Below, one piece after another: positions 30,842 through 45,573 of a stretch of DNA of 64,000 bases. The translations under genes were made by a program, and so were the position numbers. The notes below the pieces were generated by a model. That model worked only from the letters and a program-made list of their open reading frames with translations, was not told where the DNA came from and ran no database searches. How positions within the stretch are numbered: position 1 is the stretch's first letter; each line of letters opens with the position of its first letter. The stretch covers positions 3,286,001 through 3,350,000 of the forward strand of contig VOPW01000001.1 in the NCBI GenBank assembly GCA_007994965.1, given 5' to 3'. Origin of the DNA: Piscinibacter aquaticus (GTDB lineage: Bacteria; Pseudomonadota; Gammaproteobacteria; Burkholderiales; Burkholderiaceae_C).

Positions 30842-32104
30842 TCAGCGCAGATCGTTCAGCGGCACCTCGACACGCAATTGCAGGCTGCGGACGCGCCCCG
30901 CGGCATCGCGCCACTCGCTGGCGGCCGGCCCAGCGCGAGCCCGCTGTCCGCGGCGACACGCAACTCGCCGCCGAGACCGCGCCGCCCTTCGCTGCCGCGG
31001 TGCGCCATCGCAAGCATCCGCATGGCGCCGCGTTGCAGCGCGAGACCGGCCGAGGCCAGCCGCACGTCGGGCCCGACCGGATGCGCCAGCGGCTCGTTGC
31101 GCTGCGCATAACCGGCCGGATACAGCGGGTGCCGGTAGGCCGTCCCCGGCTTGGCCAGCGAGAACGGGCGGCCGGCCATCGTGTCGGCCAGCTCGCCGAA
31201 CAAGCGCAGCGCCGTGCCATCGGCCAGGGTTGTCGCGATCTCGCCACCACCACTGGCCGGTACACGCTCGGCAGGTGCCCGGCCTCGTCTTCGCCGATCG
31301 CCCGGCCGTGCAGCGACAAGCGCCACGGCCCGCCCCAGGGCAGCGTCCAGCGCGCGTCGAATCCCGCGAGCTGGTTGCCGGGTTCGGCGCTGCGGTCGGG
31401 CGATTCGAAGTTGTCGAAGCCCGCGATGCCGCGCAGCAGGCTGCCGAAGGTCTGCGTGCGGCCGTCGCCGCCCCACTGGATGACGCGCGAGCCGCCGAGC
31501 ACGAGGCCACGCAGCGGTTCGATCTCCAGCCGCCAGCCAAGCAGCTTGACACCCCGGGGCCGGCATCGTTGTCCAGCCTTCCGGCGAAGGCATCGGTGCG
31601 CCACGGCCCCAGCCACGACAGGCCGCGCCAGTCGAACGGTTGCGCCGAGGTCTTGCGCCAGCCGATGGCCGGCAGCGCCCGGGCGCTGCCGTCGAGGATC
31701 AGGCTGCCGAAGGGCGACGGCCCCCAGTGGCGGCGTTCCACCGACGCGTAGGCGCGGCCGGGGCCGAGCGGCACGCTCAGGCCGCTGCCTTCCAGATCGG
31801 CACCCTGGCCGTCCTGCAGGCGCACCGAACCACCGAGTTGCCAGCGCCAGCCGTCGGCCTCGCCGCCTGACAGCAGCAGGCTGGCGCCGCTGCGGCCTTG
31901 CAGCGGCAAGCCGAGCAGGTTGGGACTGGCAGCGTCGTTGGCGGCGGCGAGCGTCAACGCGGCGCGCTGCACGGCTTGCCCGTCGAGGGCTTCGAGCGTC
32001 GCGCTGTCGCGGAACAGGGGCAGTTGCGAGCGCTCGGCGGCGAGGGCAGGTGCGGCGCTGGCCATGACGGCGGCCAGCGCGAGCGGACGAACGGAACTCG
32101 GCAT
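30842..32104 (-). CDS. Wzi-like capsule assembly outer-membrane protein (about three apparent frameshifts)
   Basis: This secreted beta-barrel-like protein of about 420 residues has a signal peptide (SSVRPLALAAVMASAAPALA, cleaved after ALA). Alternating strands and the blocks GRAYASVERRHWGPSPFG, PAIGWRKTSAQPFDW and WLGPWRTDAFAGRL, then GLVLGGSRVIQWGGDGRTQ, match the capsule assembly protein Wzi family. Wzi is an outer-membrane barrel that holds capsule at the surface. Frame breaks lie near 31553, 31250 and 30926; the last is repaired by recreating CCAGG. No other capsule gene is adjacent. The family call is from memory of these motifs; another surface barrel is possible. Confidence 0.72.
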   Translation of the reverse strand: MPSSVRPLALAAVMASAAPALAAERSQLPLFRDSATLEALDGQAVQRAALTLAAANDAASPNLLGLPLQGRSGASLLLSGGEADGWRWQLGGSVRLQDGQGADLEGSGLSVPLGPGRAYASVERRHWGPSPFGSLILDGSARALPAIGWRKTSAQPFDWRGLSWLGPWRTDAFAGRLDNDAGPGVSSCLAGGWRSNRCVASCSAARASSSGAATAARRPSAACCAASRASTTSNRPTAAPNPATSSRDSTRAGRCPGAGRGACRCTAGRSAKTRPGTCRACTGQWWWRDRDNPGRWHGAALVRRAGRHDGRPPVLAGQAGDGLPAPAVSGRLCAAQRAAGASGRARRAAGLGRSRAATRRHADACDGAPRQRRAARSRRRVACRRGQRARAGPAASEWRDAAGRVRSLQLRVEVPLNDLR

Positions 32105-32222
32105 TGCCCGGACCCTAACGCGCAAAGTGTGCAGCAGTCCACACGCCGTAACCTTTGGTAGCCCCTGCGCCGGGGCGTGCAGGCTGCAATCGCGGGCGTC
32201 GCTGTCATCCACAACCATCACC

Positions 32223-33037
32223 ATGCCTGCAGTCCGTCTTTTGTCCCTCGCGCTCGCGTCCGCCCTGCTCGGCGCACCGGCCTTCGCCCAGACACCCGCC
32301 GGTGATGCGCTGCGCGGCAAGGCGCTGTTCGACAACCCGGCCCAGGCCTCGGGCAACAACGGCCTGATGACCTGCTCGAGCTGCCATGGCTCAGTCGAGG
32401 CGCGACGCGCCACGATCAGTCAAAACACCGGCGGCGCCTACGATCCGTACGCCAACATCGAGTTTGGAACGGCAATGACCCGCCTCGTCGCCGCGCTGCA
32501 GGGTCAGCAAGCCATGGCCGCTTTCCGCGTGCTCACCGCCCAGCAGGTCTCCGATATCGCCGCCTACCGGCGGACACGCCGAAGACCAATCCTGCCAACG
32601 AGACGCAACTGAACTTCACCGCGGCCAACAACGCCTTCTCCAGCGCCCAGACGATCACCCTCACCCACGCCAAGGCCACCAGCGAAAACCTCGTCGTCAC
32701 CGATGTGGCCGTGGTCGGTGGCGGCGCGAGTCAGTTCGTCATCGGCAATCGGGCTGCCTGCGCCGGCGTGACGCTCGCGCCGAATGCGAGCTGCGCGATC
32801 AGCGTGACCTATTCGCCGACGACCAACGCCGCGGCGAGCGCGGACCTGGTGCTGACGATGCGCCAGGGTCCGAACACCAACCCGACCTTCGAGCGTGCCT
32901 TGGCGCTGCGCGGCCAGATCGCCGGCGCAGGCGGTGGCGGCAGCAGCGACACCGGCGGTGGCGCGCTGGGCCTCGGCTGGCTGCTCGCGCTCGCCGCCGG
33001 AGTGGCTGGCCTCAGCGGCCGGCGCCGTCGCCTCTGA
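32223..33037 (+). CDS. Secreted cytochrome c with choice-of-anchor-like domain and C-terminal sorting-type tail (one apparent frameshift)
   Basis: This secreted protein of about 271 residues has a signal peptide (RLLSLALASALLGAPAFAQ). A short cytochrome c domain follows, with heme motif CSSCH at residues 51-55 and LTAQQVSDIAAYLAD at its end. Then comes an Ig-like, choice-of-anchor-D-like region (SSAQTITLTHAKATSENLVV; CAGVTLAPNASCAISVTYSP). The end has GGGGSSDTGGG, a hydrophobic helix (ALGLGWLLALAAGVAGLSG) and RRRRL, the tripartite layout of GlyGly-CTERM-type sorting tails. The frame breaks near 32570 (AAY, then ADTPKTNPAN), repaired by recreating CCTGG. The 3' end overlaps the convergent LuxR gene by 26 bases. 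Confidence 0.8.
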
Positions 33038-34194
33038 GCGCCAGCGGCAGCGCTGCCTCCCCGCCCAGACGCACCAGTCGCAGCGCCAGCTGCGCCCGGT
33101 CGTGCACCTCCAGCTTGCGGTAGATCGACTTCAGGTAGACGCGGGCCGAGCCGTAGGTGATACCTGCACGAGCCGCGGCGTCGCGCAGGCCCGTGCCGTC
33201 GGCCAGCAGGGTGGCCAGCCCCGCCTCGGACCGCGTCAGACCGTGCAGTTGCATCAGGGCCGCGCGCAGCTCCCCGACGCCGGCCGGTACCGGCTGCACG
33301 GCGATCAGCGCGAGGCGGCGCGGCACCACCAGCCCGACACTTCGCTGCGGGCAGGGCAGCACCTCGGCACGCAGGCAGGCACGGCCATCGCGACTGCGCA
33401 GCCACACGGCCTGCGGCCGCTCGCCGTGAACCTGCGCCGGACGCGTGGACATGGCGACCCGGGCCACCAGCCCGGACTGGTCGTCAGGGCTCGCCGCACC
33501 CAGCCGCCCGTGGCGCAGCACGAGGATGTGGCGCGCCGCCAGCAGGCGCTCCATCGCCGGGTTGGCGTGCACGAGCGCGAGATCGGGGCCACCACCGCCA
33601 CCGGCCACGGCAGGGCTTCGAGGGCGTCGGCCTGCGCGCGTGCAGCGACCTCGCGCTCCAGCCGCATCGACACCGCCATCGCGCGCCCCAGGTGCGGCGT
33701 CAGCGCCTCGAAGTCGCGCAGCTCGGCATCGTCGAAGGTGCCCATCCCGGCAGGCCGCATCAGCGTGATGTTGGCCACCGTGCGCGCATCGGCATGCAGC
33801 GTGTTGCCCATGGTGAAGTGGAAATCCTGCGGCCGCATCCACTCGTGGTAGTAGCTGCTGGTGTACAGCGCCCCTGCACGCGCAGGTGGGCATCGAGGCG
33901 CTCATTGGTGCGCACGATCCCGGGCCGGTGCAGATGCTGCGAGACGCGCATCCACGGGTTGTCGGCCGCGAAGTAGAAGGTGTCGAAATCGGCCGGGCGG
34001 CGGCGGTCGATGCCTTCCAGGCAGATCGCCCGCACCTTGCGATCGTCGCGGTCGAGGACATACAGCGTCTGCGCTGTCGAGGGAAAGCGGCGCCGCAGCA
34101 GCTCCATCACCTCGTGCCAGCCGGCGGGCTCCAGCAAGCTGCGGTAGGCGGCATCGACGATGTCCTGCAACCGGCGATCGCACAGTCCGCTCAT
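33012..34194 (-). CDS. LuxR-family transcriptional regulator (two apparent frameshifts)
   Basis: This regulator of about 394 residues has a C-terminal LuxR helix-turn-helix: LTRSEAGLATLLADGTGLRD, then AAARAGITYGSARVYLKSIY and RKLEVHDRAQLALRLVRLG. The N-terminal part (LQDIVDAAYRSLLEPAGWHE; TLYVLDRDDRKVRAICLEG; MGNTLHADARTVANITLMRP) resembles PAS-like sensory regions found in many Burkholderiales LuxR proteins; its ligand is unknown. Frame breaks near 33871, in a G-run, and near 33595. ATG 34194 gives MSGLCDRRLQDIV; an upstream GTG is possible. It is divergent from a secreted protein gene across about 122 bases. Confidence 0.82.
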
Positions 34195-34316
34195 CACGCG
34201 CACGCCGGTTCGTCGAGCTGCGGGGCGGCCTGGACTTCGCAATTGGGAATGGTCGCGCCCGACCCGATCGCCCACAGTGGCGCCGAGACGTCTTGCCGAA
34301 CCGAGGAGCCCTGCCG

Positions 34317-35104
34317 ATGTCCCGCCTTCTGCGCACCGCCCTTGCCTGCCTGCTCGCCCTGGGCACGGCCACCGCCCGCGCCGGCACCGCGACCGACAGC
34401 TTCGAGATTGCCGGCATCCGCACAGGCATGACCGAGGCCGAGGTTGTCGCGGCGCTGAAGGCGCACGACGCCTCGCTGCAGCTGCAGCGCACCCTGGCCC
34501 ACTACACCTATCGGGACGGCGTCACCTCGCATCGTTCCCCAGAATACCTCAGCCAGATCTTCGCCGCGCCCCGCGACACGGTGGCGCATCCCGAGCGCAT
34601 CCGCGTGATGTTCTCGTCGGCCCCGGCGAGGCGCGCGTGGTCAGCGTCAGCCGTGAACTGGGCCTGCGCCAGCCGCCAACGGCCGCACAGCTCGAACAGC
34701 AACTGCTGCAGAAGTACGGTGCGCCGCTGTACCGGCGCACCACCGGCAAGGACGTGACCTTCGATCTGGCGATGGTCTGGGAGGAAGCCGGCCGGCCGAA
34801 CTGCTGGCGCACGCTGCCGACCGACTCGAACATGCCCGCGGTGAGCGGGCCGAGCCAGGGGCCGATCGCCGATTACATCCTCGACGGCCAGCGCCGCGGC
34901 AAGCTGCCGCGCGTCGACGTGGCCCAGTGCGGGCGGGGGCTGCGTGCCCAGGTGGTCGGCGACCCGGCACGCACGCTGATCGTGCGCATGTCCGACCTCG
35001 GCGCCTGGGCGGCCTCCGACCTCGCCGCCAGCCGCTGGGTGGAGGGCTTGCGGCAGGAAGCGGAGCGCGCCCGACTCGCCGGCGGCAAGACGCCCAAGCT
35101 CTGA
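34317..35104 (+). CDS. Secreted protein of unknown function (one apparent frameshift)
   Basis: I do not recognise this family. About 262 residues. It has a clear signal peptide, SRLLRTALACLLALGTATARA, followed by FEIAGIRTGMTEAEVVAALK, a pattern like a small helical repeat start (IRxGMTxxEV) found in various periplasmic proteins. Two cysteines, in GRPNCWRTLP and DVAQCGRG, could form a disulfide. The frame breaks near 34623 (MFSSAP, then GEARVVSVSREL). Start ATG 34317 is preceded by a GAGGAG ribosome site. It converges with the double uvrA gene, and a hairpin lies between the stops. Confidence 0.72.
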
Positions 35105-35116
35105 GCTTCGGCGCGC

Positions 35117-40823
<5,707 letters not shown>

Positions 40824-40826
40824 GGG

Positions 40827-40832
40827 CCTCCT
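40827..40832 (-). promoter_or_regulatory. Perfect Shine-Dalgarno of the double uvrA gene
   Basis: CCTCCT on the plus strand reads AGGAGG on the coding strand, three bases before ATG 40823. The spacing is shorter than usual, but the site is perfect and decides the start in favour of MDSTPERDGDG over an in-frame start 24 codons upstream. Confidence 0.6.
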
Positions 40833-40988
40833 GAGGGGAAGGCCGAAGATTCTAGAGACGGTGGCGCCTTCGCGCCGGAAGCCTTGCACGATCACCCTCG
40901 CGCTCGATGCGCGAATAGATGATGTGTCGATTTGTGCTTGTGCAGTGCATCACGCGGCTCTTGACGGAACCCGCTTCCGCTGCCGCAC

Positions 40989-41006
40989 GCGAGTGATCAC
41001 ACTCGC
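40989..41006. promoter_or_regulatory. Perfect 7-bp inverted repeat, candidate operator or hairpin
   Basis: GCGAGTG, spacer ATCA, CACTCGC forms a perfect palindrome with a four-base loop. It sits in the 220-base gap between the divergent double uvrA gene and the third LivK-type gene, 38 bases upstream of the latter's ATG. It could be an operator for either gene. I looked for a LexA-type CTGT-N8-ACAG box here and did not find one. Confidence 0.4.
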
Positions 41007-41043
41007 AGTTTCGGCGCCGGCGTGCGCCTTCAGGGAGAAATCG

Positions 41044-42153
41044 ATGAATCGAGCCATGCACTGGCTGGCCGCGGTCCTGGGCCTGTGCATTTCCGCCTCT
41101 GCCGGCGCGCAGATCCTGATCGGCCAGACGGCCGGCTTCAGCGGCCCGGTGGCCGCAGGCGTCAAGGAAGTCGCCGACGGCGCCAGGCTGTACCTCGACA
41201 ACGTCAATGCACAAGGTGGCGTCAACGGCCAGAAGATCGAGATCGTCGCGATGGACGACAAGTTCGATCCCAAGCTCGCGGCGGAGAACGCCAAGGCGCT
41301 GATCACCGAGAAGAACGTGGCCGCGCTGTTCCTGACGCGCGGCACGCCGCACACGCAGGCGATCATTCCGCTGCTCGAACAGTACAAGGTGCCGCTGATC
41401 GCGCCGTCCACCGGCGCGATGGTGCTGCACAAGCCGGTCAATCCGTGGGTGTTCAACGTGCGCGCCACCTACCAGCGCGAGGCCGAACGCGCGGTGCAGC
41501 ACCTCAGCCTGATCGGCATGGACCGCATCGGCGTGATCCACGTGGACGACAGCTTCGGTGCCGATCTGCTCGAAGGCGCGAAGAAGGGCTTCGCCGCCGT
41601 GGCCAAGAACCCGGTGTTCACCGAGAAGTACGACCGCGCGAAGTGGGACTTCAGCAAGATCGCCCCGCTGGTGGCCAGCTCCGACGCGCAGGCGGTGCTG
41701 TTCATCGGCTCGGGCAATGCGGTGGCCGACGGCATCGAGGCGATCCGCAAGGCCGGATCGCGCGCGCAGATCGTCACCTTCTCGAACAACGCCTCGGGCG
41801 GCTTCGTCAAGTCGCTGAAGGAGAACGCCCGCGGCGTGATCGTGACGCAGGTGTCCCCTACGAGCGCTCGCTGTCGGCGCCGATCGTCAAGGAGGCGCAC
41901 GACGGCGGTGGCCAAGGGCCTGGAAGGCGTCAGCCCGGCGATGCTCGAGGGCTACGCCGCTGCCAAGGTGCTGGTGGCCGCGCTCAAGCGCGCCGGCCCG
42001 AACCCGTCGCGGCAGAAGATCCAGCAGTCGCTGGAGACGATGAGCAAGGTCGACATCGGCGGGCTGGAGGTGAGCTTCAGCGCCAATGACCACACCGGCC
42101 TGGAGTTCGTCGACCTGTCCATCATCGGCCCGGACGGCAAGTTCCGCCGCTGA
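41044..42153 (+). CDS. LivK-type periplasmic substrate-binding protein, third copy (two compensating frame breaks)
   Basis: This periplasmic binding protein has 369 residues, a signal peptide (MNRAMHWLAAVLGLCISASA, then GA) and a mature part opening QILIGQTAGFSGPVAAGV. Fold blocks are VNGQKIEIVAMDDKFDPKLA, TRGTPHTQAIIPLLEQYKVP, IGVIHVDDSFGADLL and VEVSF-like C-terminal strands. Between about 41860 and 41890 the frame shifts and returns; the other frame reads VPYERSLSAPIVKEAHD, the expected conserved text, so two small indels cancel. An AGGGAGA ribosome site precedes ATG 41044. It is related to the pair at 20.5-22.8 kb but more distant. No permease adjoins. Confidence 0.9.
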   Translation: MNRAMHWLAAVLGLCISASAGAQILIGQTAGFSGPVAAGVKEVADGARLYLDNVNAQGGVNGQKIEIVAMDDKFDPKLAAENAKALITEKNVAALFLTRGTPHTQAIIPLLEQYKVPLIAPSTGAMVLHKPVNPWVFNVRATYQREAERAVQHLSLIGMDRIGVIHVDDSFGADLLEGAKKGFAAVAKNPVFTEKYDRAKWDFSKIAPLVASSDAQAVLFIGSGNAVADGIEAIRKAGSRAQIVTFSNNASGGFVKSLKENARGVIVTQVSPTSARCRRRSSRRRTTAVAKGLEGVSPAMLEGYAAAKVLVAALKRAGPNPSRQKIQQSLETMSKVDIGGLEVSFSANDHTGLEFVDLSIIGPDGKFRR

Positions 42154-42154
42154 A

Positions 42155-42228
42155 TCAGGCCCCCAGTCGCTGCGCTCCTGCCCCCGAGGGGCGCCGTCCG
42201 GCTTGGGGCGGCCCGGCGCCGGACCCGT
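42155..42228. repeat. Dispersed GC-rich intergenic repeat, copy C (reverse orientation)
   Basis: This element lies between the stop of the third LivK-type gene and the end of the convergent U32 gene. Its reverse complement matches copy B (16850-16916) almost base for base over about 60 bases and shares the core with copy A. On the minus strand it is open in the U32 reading frame, encoding GAPRGQERSDWG, so it has merged with the 3' end of that gene as sequenced. Confidence 0.8.
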
Positions 42229-44195
42229 CGGCTTCTCCGCCGGCCGCGTCCGGTAGAACCGGATCGGCACGGCAGCGGCTTCCTTCGCCGCCTCGCGCAG
42301 CACGTTCCTGCGCATGCGGCCGACCACGTGCATCTCGCAGGCCTTGCAGTCGAAGCGCAGCGTGAGGCGGTCATCGCCATGCTGCAGCGTCAGCGGCTCG
42401 GCGCGCACCGTGCCCTGCACGCCGACCACGCCCTTGGCCTGCTTGGGGCACAGGCTGAGGCTGAAGCGCACGCAGTGGCGGGTGATCATCAGGCTGACCT
42501 CGCCGAGTTCCTCGTGGCTCTCGTAGGCGGCGTCGATCAGCCGCACGCCGTGCTTCGCGTAGAACGCCGCGGCACGGCTGTTGTAGACGTTGGCGAGGTA
42601 GCTCAGCGAGTCTTCCGGATAGCGCGCCGGCGGCTCCACCGGCGCCGCGCGCGGCAGCCGCTCGAAGGCCGCGGCGCGCGCGGCCTCCAGCGACTCGATC
42701 GCCTCGCGGCGCAGCGCATTGGCGGCGGCCGCCGGCACGAACAGCGCCTGGGCCGGTGGCGTGACCGTGCGTGCCTCGAAGATGGTCGCGCCCAGCCGGC
42801 CCGAGGCCTCGTGCAGCGCCTGCTGCGCCTTCGCCGCATCGCGCGCCGGCTCGTGCGGCAGCGCCGCCTCGGCGCGGGCGTGGTGGCCATCCTCGTCGAT
42901 CACGTCCAGCGCCAGGCCATCGGCCGTCACGCTCCATACCAGTCGACGGCGATGCGCCGCTCGGCGGACTTCTTCGCCAGCAGCCGGTCCCAGGCCATGT
43001 CGCGGTTGCGGCTGATGGCGGTGCCGCGCTTCAGGTCCTTCAGCGCCGCCATCTCGGCATTCGGCTCGACGCGCCAGCGCTGCCCGCCCAGCGGCGCGGC
43101 CACGTTCACCGGCACGCCTTGCAGCTCGCCTTGCAGGTCGACCCAGGTCAGCGCATCGCCGTTGTGCAGCGCCTCGCCGGCCGCGTCGAGCTCGACCTCG
43201 AAGTGGTCCGCCCCCGTGCGCACCACGTGGCCGAGCGGCAGGCCGGCGTGCTTGGGCGTGTCGAAGGCGCCGATGTCGATCTGCCGGCCCTGCACGAAGT
43301 AGTCGGTGGCGCCGCGGTTGAAGTTGCGCGCCGGGTCGGGCGCAAAGGTGTAGCGGCATCGGCCTGACGAGGCGCGCGCCAGCTCCGGGCGCTGCTCGAG
43401 CACCGCATCGAGCAGCTGGCGGTAATGGGCCGTCACGTTCTTCACGTAGCCCATGTCCTTGTAGCGGCCCTCGATCTTGAAGCTGCGGATGCCGGCGTCG
43501 ACCAGCGCGGCGAGATTCGCGCTCTGGTCGTTGTCCTTCAGCGAGAGCACGTGCTTGTCGTGGGCGACGATCCGGCCGGCGGCATCGGTCACCGTGTAGG
43601 GCAGCCGGCACTCCTGCGAGCAGTTGCCGCGGTTGGCGCTGCGGCCGGGGGCGTGCGCGTGGCTGATGAAGCACTGGCCGCTGTAGGCCACGCACAGCGC
43701 ACCGTGGATGAAGAACTCCAGCGTGGCGCGCTCCACCTGCGCGGCGATGCCGAGGATCTGCGGCAGCGTCAGCTCGCGTGCCAGCACCATCTGCGAGAAG
43801 CCCGCGTCCTGCAGGAAGCGCGCCTTCTCCGGCGTGCGGATGTCGGTCTGCGTGCTGGCATGCAGCTGGATCGGCGGCAGGTCGAGCTCCAGCAGGCCCA
43901 TGTCCTGCACGATCAGCGCGTCGATGCCGATGTTCCAGGCGTCGTGCACGAGCCGCCGGGCGCCTTCCAGCTCGTCGTCGCGCAGGATGGTGTTCAGGGT
44001 CAGGAAGATGCGCGCCCCGTAGCGATGGGCGTGCCGCACCAGTCGTTCGAGATCGGGCAGTTCGTTGCCGGCCTTGTCGCGGGCGCCGAAGGCCGGGCCA
44101 CCGATGTAGACCGCATCGGCGCCGTGGTTGACGGCCTCGATGCCGATCTCGGCGTCGCGGGCGGGGGCAAGCAGTTCGAGTTCGCGTCGGTGCAT
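42155..44195 (-). CDS. U32 peptidase-family protein, RlhA/YdcP-like (one or two apparent frameshifts; 3' end uncertain)
   Basis: This U32-family protein is about 680 residues, closest in length to E. coli YdcP (RlhA), an rRNA hydroxylation enzyme; shorter relatives modify tRNA. The N-terminus reads MHRRELELLAPARDAEIGIE, then GADAVYIGGPAFGAR, HGALCVAYSGQCFISHAHA and the Cys-rich SANRGNCSQECRLPYTV, the family's iron-sulfur or metal-binding Cys set. The frame breaks near 42940 (VD, then LVWSVTADG), repaired by recreating CCAGG. The conserved part ends near 42235 (PIRFYRTRP). The frame then runs through the dispersed repeat to a far stop at 41887; one more base change would end it at 42155, which I use. 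Confidence 0.85.
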
Positions 44196-44520
44196 GGCAG
44201 GCGGCATTTTCCGCGTGATCGGTGACGAGCGAAAGGCTGGCCATGAGCGCTTGACGACCACCGGTGTCACCGGTGAGCGACATTGACGGGACAGCGTCGG
44301 TCAGACCGGGGCGCTGCAGCGGCCAAGGTGCTCGCAACCAGGGATTGATTCATAGGCGCCGCATTCGCTTGAATGTCAAATATCAAGATGGCCGTGTCTG
44401 CGCACCGCGCCCCATCGACAACCCCATTTCATCGGCCTCGGCTGGCCGGGGCGCCCCGTGCGGCCGGTTCGCCGGCCCACGACGATCTTGCGCCACTCAG
44501 AGAGAGTTCCAACGCGACAG
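44196..44520. other. Long intergenic region between divergent U32 and AraC-type genes
   Basis: These 325 bases hold no gene I can support. The most AT-rich part, 44340-44390, contains TTGATT and an imperfect palindrome: CTTGA (44368-44372), a ten-base spacer, TCAAG (44383-44387). This is a plausible promoter and operator for the AraC-type gene. Apart from that I see nothing distinctive. Confidence 0.5.
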
Positions 44521-45526
44521 ATGCGCGCGCACCGCGCCGACGCCGAGCCGCTGCTCGTCCGCCACATCGTGCACGAGGTGTCGCGACGGCAGGGCAATCC
44601 GGCCGCGCTGTGCCGCGGCCTGGGCTTCGGCCCCGGTGACCTCGAGCGGGTCGACTTCCGCGTCTCCTACGCGCAGACCGGCCGCGTGATCCTGCGGGCG
44701 CTGCGCCTGCTGGACGATCCCTCGCTGGCCGTGCGCCTGGGCGCCAGCTTCAGCCTGGTGTCGTGGGGGCTGTGCCCTGGTCGGCATGATGGCCTCGGGC
44801 ACGCCGCGCGAGGCGCTGGACCTCGCGCTCGACTTCCTGCCGCCCAGCGAGCGTTTCCTGCATCTGCAGAAGCAGACGGAGGGCAACGAGTACAGCGCCG
44901 TCGCCGAACCGGTGCACGACGACGACGCCGAGGTGTCGCACTTCCTCGTCGAACACGCCTTTGCCGCGCTCACACGCGTCTGCCGCTTCGTCGTGGCACC
45001 GTGGTACGGCCCGAAGCGTGTGGAGCTCAGCCGCGAGCCGCCGGCCGACCCCCACAGCCACGAGGAGGCGTTCGGCTGCCCGGTGCAGTTCGGCTGCGCC
45101 GCCAACCGGCTGGTCTTCGAACTGATCGAGCACCCCATCGCCACTGCCGATGCGCTGGTGGCGCGACTGTGCCGCCACCAGCTGGAGCAGCGCACCGGTG
45201 CCGGCGCGCCGTCGGAGCTGGAGGCCGTGATCGTGCGCGCGCTGCGCGCCAACCTGCGCTCGCCGCCGTCGATGGCGGAGATCGCCGCCTCGATCAACGT
45301 CAGCGAACGCACGCTGCGCCGAAGGCTGCTCGGTGCCGAGCTGTCCTACGCCGGGCTGCTCGACCAGGAACGCATGCACCGCGCACTGGCGATGCTGGGC
45401 AGCAGCGACACGCCGATGGCGCGCGTGGCCGAGGAATCCGGCTTCTCCGACACGCGCAGCCTGCGCCGCGCCATCAAGCGCTGGACCGGGCAGACACCCT
45501 CGCAACTGCGCCGCCACGACGAGTGA
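44521..45526 (+). CDS. AraC-family transcriptional regulator (one apparent frameshift)
   Basis: This regulator is about 335 residues, with an N-terminal arabinose-binding-like sensory domain (LLVRHIVHEVSRRQGNPAAL; RLGASFSLVSWGL; EYSAVAEPVHDDDAEVSHF) and a C-terminal AraC double helix-turn-helix (PPSMAEIAASINVSERTLRR; SDTPMARVAEESGFSDTRSL; RAIKRWTGQTPSQLRR). The frame breaks near 44775, just before a CCTGG. ATG 44521 gives MRAHRADAEPLLVRH. It is divergent from the U32 gene and converges with the alpha/beta hydrolase at the end of the liv operon. Regulators of this subfamily often govern lipid or ester catabolism, so that operon is a possible target. Confidence 0.9.
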
Positions 45527-45573
45527 GCCCGACGAGGCCCGCCGCACCGCGGGCGTCGGCGCTGCGCTGACGA

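Noticed and set aside
28442..31111. A long plus-strand frame that seems to fuse zwf with later genes
   Set aside because: The zwf protein continues in another frame after about 29820, and hexR starts at 29958 in its own frame. The apparent fusion results from a missing base.
40824..41043. LexA (SOS) box upstream of the double uvrA gene
   Set aside because: No CTGT-N8-ACAG pattern is present. The palindrome at 40989-41006 has a different sequence.
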